Assembly: GCA_944319915.1 (NCBI GenBank)
Contig: CALUEY010000005.1
Span: 62,001 to 126,000 of the forward strand
DNA from: an uncultured Prevotella sp.
Lineage (GTDB): Bacteria > Bacteroidota > Bacteroidia > Bacteroidales > Bacteroidaceae
Direction of reading: 5' to 3'
DNA length: 64,000 bases
A program made the translations under genes and the position numbers. Shown here in pieces: positions 60,606 through 64,000 of this stretch. Numbering within the stretch: the first letter of the stretch is position 1; each line of letters starts with the position of its first letter. The notes below the pieces were generated by a model that saw only the letters and a program-made list of their open reading frames with translations, had not been told where the DNA came from and did no database searches.

Positions 60606-62516
60606 TCATTTTCCGAGCAGTTTCGTAATCTGCTTTTTGTAGAGCGGGGCGTCCATGTAGCCTTTGTGTACGTGGCGCAGGCGGCCCGTGCGGTCGTAGA
60701 AAGCGTATGTTGGTGCGCCGGTGCCGTGGTAGTCGTTTTCAAGTATGTGCTTCCACTGCTTTAGCGGCAGCCTGTAGTGCTCCCCTTTTAAGTCGCCTGC
60801 AAGGTATTTCCAGGCATCGGTTGACGACCATGCGGTGTTGTCGATGTAGACGAACACCACGTCGCGGCCGGCCATCTCGTTGCGTATGGCCTTCGTGTCC
60901 ATGAATCCCTTGATGCACGCGCCGCACCCTGTGTACCACATATCCACCACTACGGCCTTGCCCCGGTAGCGCGCCACGATGGAGTCGAGTAGCAGCGAGT
61001 CGGGTGCGGCGGGCGTGTGGCGCAGCATGGCCATGGCCCTGCGCTCGCGGTTGGCCTTTTCGCGGAGCAGCAAGTCGTTTTCCGCCTCCAGGTATTCGCG
61101 GTAGCTGGCGGGCATGGAGTCCATCGCCAAGCGGTCGGCGGCGGTAAGGGCGGTGTGTTCCCAGGTTATCTTGCGGAATAGCTCCTGTGCCTTTTTGTCT
61201 CTGAAGTATGGTCCTTCGGCAGCCCCGAAAGCATTTATGAGCATACTGTCGGAGTGATCTCCTATTTCAGAAGAGTAATCTTTTGAGAACAATGCCTTTG
61301 GATTGTTGAGCGATTTCAGTGCGCCGCAGCTTTTTATGTGGGTGCGCATGGAGTCTTGCAGGCCGTAGTAGAATTCCTGGGTGTCTTCTTCCCGGCTCAT
61401 CACGCCCTTGTAGAGGCGGGCGTTTCTGAGCGCAGCCGTACCCATGAAGAGGTTTGATAATAGTTCGAAGTCGTTCGTCATGGCCTCTGCTTCGCGTGTG
61501 GCGCGGCTCACCGGAAGCCTGCTCCACCGTCCGGCGCGTTCGCGGTGCAGGTTCTTCACGTGCTCGGCGTATTGCTCTGCGCTCCAGTGCTCGATGCCTT
61601 CCTGATCCCAATGACTCCACCAAGGGTTGGGGTTGTCCGTCAGTTCCTGCGCCAGTAGGGCGTGAGGGCCGGCGAAGTATGCCAGTGGGCCGTGGCTTCG
61701 CTCGCCCTTATGCAGCGTGGAGCTGCGGCGCGATAGTTCGCGCAGGCTCACGTAAACATTGGTAGTGCGGTCGGCCTCGGCGTAGCAGATGATGTTGTAT
61801 GGATACGGACTGATCCATAATACTATTGGCGTGGTAGCGGCTACGGGCAGGCTTACAGTGCAGCAGCCCACGCTGTCTATGCTGGCAGGCTGCATCACTG
61901 ATATGTTTGGCACGAAGAGGCCGAGTTGTTTCCACTTGACGCTGATGCCGTCCATAGCGGGTTGGTATTCGAGCAGGTGTACTTTTACCGTCGCCGTGCC
62001 GTATTTGAATGTGGGTGAGGGTAGGGGTGAGACCGTGTCGGCAGCCAGTTTGCCCACGCCTTGGGGCAGGGCGAGCGGTGGCAGCGAACCGTCGAGCCTT
62101 ATCCCGGCAATGGTTTTGCCGCGCTTGCGTGGCTTGGCCGTCTCGCAGAGCGTCACTTCGCGTGTGCCTTCGGCCACGGGGGCGAACACGAGGCTCACCC
62201 TCATTTGGCCCGATTCGGGCAGTCGCACCTTCTTGCCCGGCTCTATGCCGTAGACCCGCAGCAGAGGATATGTGTGTCCGTCTGTGGCGGTTAGTGTGGT
62301 TGTCTGGGCGATGGAAAAGCGTTCTTTCGGCCTGCCGGTGTAAAGGATGGCCACGGTCGTGGCCGTGTCGGAGAGCGCGATGCTCTCCACTTCCAGCCCA
62401 TCTGTGCTGTTCCACACGTACTGCGGGCGGTCGATTGTGCGCGCCCCGGCCATGGCCGAAGCCGCGCAGAGCACTGCCATGAGCGTAAGCAGGCTGCGTA
62501 TTGGCGTTGTTTTCAT
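60606..62516 (-). CDS. Exported TlpA/thioredoxin-fold protein with long unknown N-terminal part
   Basis: A 636-residue protein with signal peptide (LLTLMAVLCAASAMAGA). Residues 480-636 form a thioredoxin fold of the TlpA/ResA type: AVVVDMWYTGCGACIKGF holds the CGAC redox pair, and GTGAPTYAFYD the cis-Pro. The first 480 residues are beta-rich then helical and match no family I know. It is probably a periplasmic disulfide reductase or cytochrome-c maturation-like protein. The in-frame ATG at 62612 overlaps the neighbouring gene and is rejected. Confidence 0.82.
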   Translation of the reverse strand: MKTTPIRSLLTLMAVLCAASAMAGARTIDRPQYVWNSTDGLEVESIALSDTATTVAILYTGRPKERFSIAQTTTLTATDGHTYPLLRVYGIEPGKKVRLPESGQMRVSLVFAPVAEGTREVTLCETAKPRKRGKTIAGIRLDGSLPPLALPQGVGKLAADTVSPLPSPTFKYGTATVKVHLLEYQPAMDGISVKWKQLGLFVPNISVMQPASIDSVGCCTVSLPVAATTPIVLWISPYPYNIICYAEADRTTNVYVSLRELSRRSSTLHKGERSHGPLAYFAGPHALLAQELTDNPNPWWSHWDQEGIEHWSAEQYAEHVKNLHRERAGRWSRLPVSRATREAEAMTNDFELLSNLFMGTAALRNARLYKGVMSREEDTQEFYYGLQDSMRTHIKSCGALKSLNNPKALFSKDYSSEIGDHSDSMLINAFGAAEGPYFRDKKAQELFRKITWEHTALTAADRLAMDSMPASYREYLEAENDLLLREKANRERRAMAMLRHTPAAPDSLLLDSIVARYRGKAVVVDMWYTGCGACIKGFMDTKAIRNEMAGRDVVFVYIDNTAWSSTDAWKYLAGDLKGEHYRLPLKQWKHILENDYHGTGAPTYAFYDRTGRLRHVHKGYMDAPLYKKQITKLLGK

Positions 62517-62549
62517 TATTGTGGGTTTTGTCTTAGGTTTCTTAAATGA

Positions 62550-62580
62550 ATTATGCCGGCGGCAGCACCGTCGGCATAAT
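62550..62580 (-). terminator. Terminator after cyuA
   Basis: ATTATGCCGGCGG at 62550-62562 pairs with 62568-62580 over 13 positions with one G-U, 5-base loop, 26 bases past the cyuA stop. Confidence 0.7.
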
Positions 62581-62605
62581 GTTCTCTTTGTTGCCGTATG
62601 GAAGT

Positions 62606-63892
62606 TCAGCACTTGTGCGTCATGATGTCGAGCACCATGTTGTCGGTGCTTGCCATGGCGTCGGCGCCGATAGAGGTCAGGTTGTGTATGCTGCGGTCAA
62701 CGTCGTCGTCGATTATTCCCTCGGCGCTGCTCACGCATTTGCCCTCCATCGACAGCAGTGCCGAGAGGATGGCCGTGGACACGCCCGAGGAAATCTTCAG
62801 CGAGCAGCTCGGCTTCGCCCCGTCGCATATCATGCCGGTTATGTTGGCTATCATGTTCTTCACGGCGTGGCACACGTGCTCGTAGTTGCCGCCCATGAGG
62901 TAGGTTATGCCGCAGCTGCTGCCTATCGACGCCACCACGCAGCCGCAGAGAGCCGACAGCTTGCCGAGGCTCTGTTTTATGTAGATGGCCGTAAGGTGGC
63001 TCAATGTCAGCGCGCGTATCAGCTCCTCCTCGGTGTTCTCGTTCTCCTGCGCGTAAACCGCCACGGGGTTGGTGGCGCATATTCCCTGGTTGCCGCTGCC
63101 GCTGTTGCTCATCACGGGTATCATGGCTCCGCCCATGCGGGCGTCGCACGCCGAAGCCGTCCGGGCCAAAATCTTTGAAAAGATGCTCTTGCCGAAGATG
63201 CCTTGGCTCAGCGGGCGGTCGATGGTCTTGCCCAGGTTGTGGCCGTAGTTGCCCTTGATGGCCTCGCTGGCAGCGCGCATATTGTAGTCCTTGGTCTCTG
63301 TGATGAAGCTTATTTCGTCCACGGGCGCGGTGGTGGCGAAGTCGTAGACGAGGCGCATATTGAGCATGATGTCGTCCTCTTCCTCACCCGCTGCTGTCTT
63401 GGGGCGGTTGTCGAAGAGGGCCTTGCCGTCCTTCTCGACGTACACGAACGTGGTGTGTCCGCCCGCGATTACGGCAGTCGCCTCGCTGCCCCCGGCCTTG
63501 CAGCATACCTCTATATATAGTTTCTCGGTGATGCCCTGCTTGAGCTTGATGTCGATGTGCTTCCCGGCGATGTAAGCCTTGCCCTCTTCGAGAGCCTCGG
63601 GCGTGAGGTCCTTGAGCACTTCGAGCTTGTAGTCGCTCTTGCCAATGAGCGCGCCGAGGGCTATGGCTATGGGCAGTCCGATCATGCCCGTGCCGGGAAT
63701 GCCCACGCCCATGGCGTTTTTCAGTATGTTGGCGCTAAGCAGCACGCTTATCTCCCCGGGCTTGCAGCCCAGCGTCTCGGCGGCCTTTGCCGTGCAGAGT
63801 GCCACGGCCATAGGCTCTGTGCAGCCGATGGCAGGCACCACTTCCTTGTGTATGAGCCTTACGATGCGGCTCCTTGTCTCCTTGTCCAGCAT
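62606..63892 (-). CDS. cyuA: L-cysteine desulfidase-like protein (CyuA/UPF0597, serine dehydratase alpha-like)
   Basis: A 428-residue cytoplasmic enzyme of the UPF0597/YhaM family, which in enteric bacteria (CyuA) breaks L-cysteine into pyruvate, ammonia and sulfide. VVPAIGCTEPMAVALC at the start, MIPVMSNSGSGNQGI, the Cys-rich ALCGCVVASIGSSCGITYLMGG and CDGAKPSC mark the family, and the cysteines probably bind an oxygen-labile 4Fe-4S cluster. The cysteine importer cyuP is not present; the next gene upstream is cut by the window edge. Confidence 0.92.
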   Translation of the reverse strand: MLDKETRSRIVRLIHKEVVPAIGCTEPMAVALCTAKAAETLGCKPGEISVLLSANILKNAMGVGIPGTGMIGLPIAIALGALIGKSDYKLEVLKDLTPEALEEGKAYIAGKHIDIKLKQGITEKLYIEVCCKAGGSEATAVIAGGHTTFVYVEKDGKALFDNRPKTAAGEEEDDIMLNMRLVYDFATTAPVDEISFITETKDYNMRAASEAIKGNYGHNLGKTIDRPLSQGIFGKSIFSKILARTASACDARMGGAMIPVMSNSGSGNQGICATNPVAVYAQENENTEEELIRALTLSHLTAIYIKQSLGKLSALCGCVVASIGSSCGITYLMGGNYEHVCHAVKNMIANITGMICDGAKPSCSLKISSGVSTAILSALLSMEGKCVSSAEGIIDDDVDRSIHNLTSIGADAMASTDNMVLDIMTHKC

Positions 63893-63898
63893 TGTGCG

Positions 63899-64000
63899 TC
63901 AACGCTTTGAGTAGTTGTCAAGGCCCTTTTGCAGGAAGTCTATGTACTCCTGCAGGTTCTCATCGTAAGAGCGGCTGCCGTTGAGCGGCTTGCCGTCGTT
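63899..64000 (-). CDS. C-terminal end of an unidentified gene (partial)
   Basis: The minus strand is open from the window edge to a TGA at 63901-63899, giving 33 residues that start NDGKPLNGSRSY and end KGLDNYSKR. The stop is 6 bases before the cyuA start, so this gene is likely upstream in the same operon. The fragment is hydrophilic and helical at its end; the family is not recognisable. Confidence 0.7.
   Translation of the reverse strand, partial: NDGKPLNGSRSYDENLQEYIDFLQKGLDNYSKR

Overview
The window comes from a high-GC member of the Bacteroidales, most likely Prevotellaceae. The evidence is the Bacteroidetes promoter form (TTTG, 19 bases, TAnnTTTG) seen repeatedly upstream of genes, type IX secretion genes (porQ, a porE-like gene), the DUF4492-cydA-cydB oxidase cluster, DUF6249, DUF5056 and DUF1573 genes, and an ExbB/ExbD cluster with two ExbD genes. 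Almost everything is chromosomal and intact; no transposase, integrase, rRNA or CRISPR array was seen. One tRNA gene (Ser, anticodon GGA) is present.

Layout. 0-5 kb: bcp peroxiredoxin, a MATE exporter, and a secreted GH10-GH43 xylan-degrading fusion. 5-13 kb: a large alpha-2-macroglobulin-like protein, a DUF1573 protein, MeaB. 13-18 kb: ispH overlapping a GH3 glucosidase, convergent with porQ-cmk. 18-25 kb: TonB, polyprenyl synthase, an unknown conserved gene, TatD, tRNA-Ser, exbB-unknown-exbD-exbD, Lrp regulator. 25-30 kb: a tiny His/Lys/Pro lipoprotein, folA-thyA, an rRNA methyltransferase, then a DUF6249-sigma factor-DUF5056 set. 30.4-35.5 kb: a compact three-gene restriction-modification island. 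36-44 kb: PorE-like OmpA lipoprotein, topB with a LUD-domain gene, cytochrome bd oxidase. 44.8-50.7 kb: a coiled-coil membrane protein followed by a TolC/HlyD/ABC-2 permease export operon. 50.8-57.8 kb: a pectin (rhamnogalacturonan-I) set: PL4 lyase, GH35 and GH2. 58-64 kb: an outer-membrane barrel protein, an AldA-type lactaldehyde dehydrogenase, a TlpA-like thioredoxin-fold protein, a CyuA-type cysteine desulfidase and the end of an unidentified gene.

The genes point to a saccharolytic, obligately or nearly anaerobic gut or oral bacterium that breaks down plant cell-wall xylan and pectin outside the cytoplasm, moves proteins through a type IX system, and energises outer-membrane uptake with TonB/ExbBD. 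AldA could dispose of the lactaldehyde produced when rhamnose from rhamnogalacturonan is catabolised.

Two features stand out. First, at least seven gaps between genes carry a dispersed repeat built of degenerate 22-bp quasi-palindromic units in tandem, five of them with a conserved tail resembling TTTGTAAAGAGTTTTCGG. Second, the restriction-modification island, which encodes two adenine-type methyltransferases, a C5-cytosine methyltransferase and a nuclease domain fused to one of the adenine enzymes, lies between two 130-bp directly repeated copies of this element that agree at 116 of 130 positions by my hand alignment.
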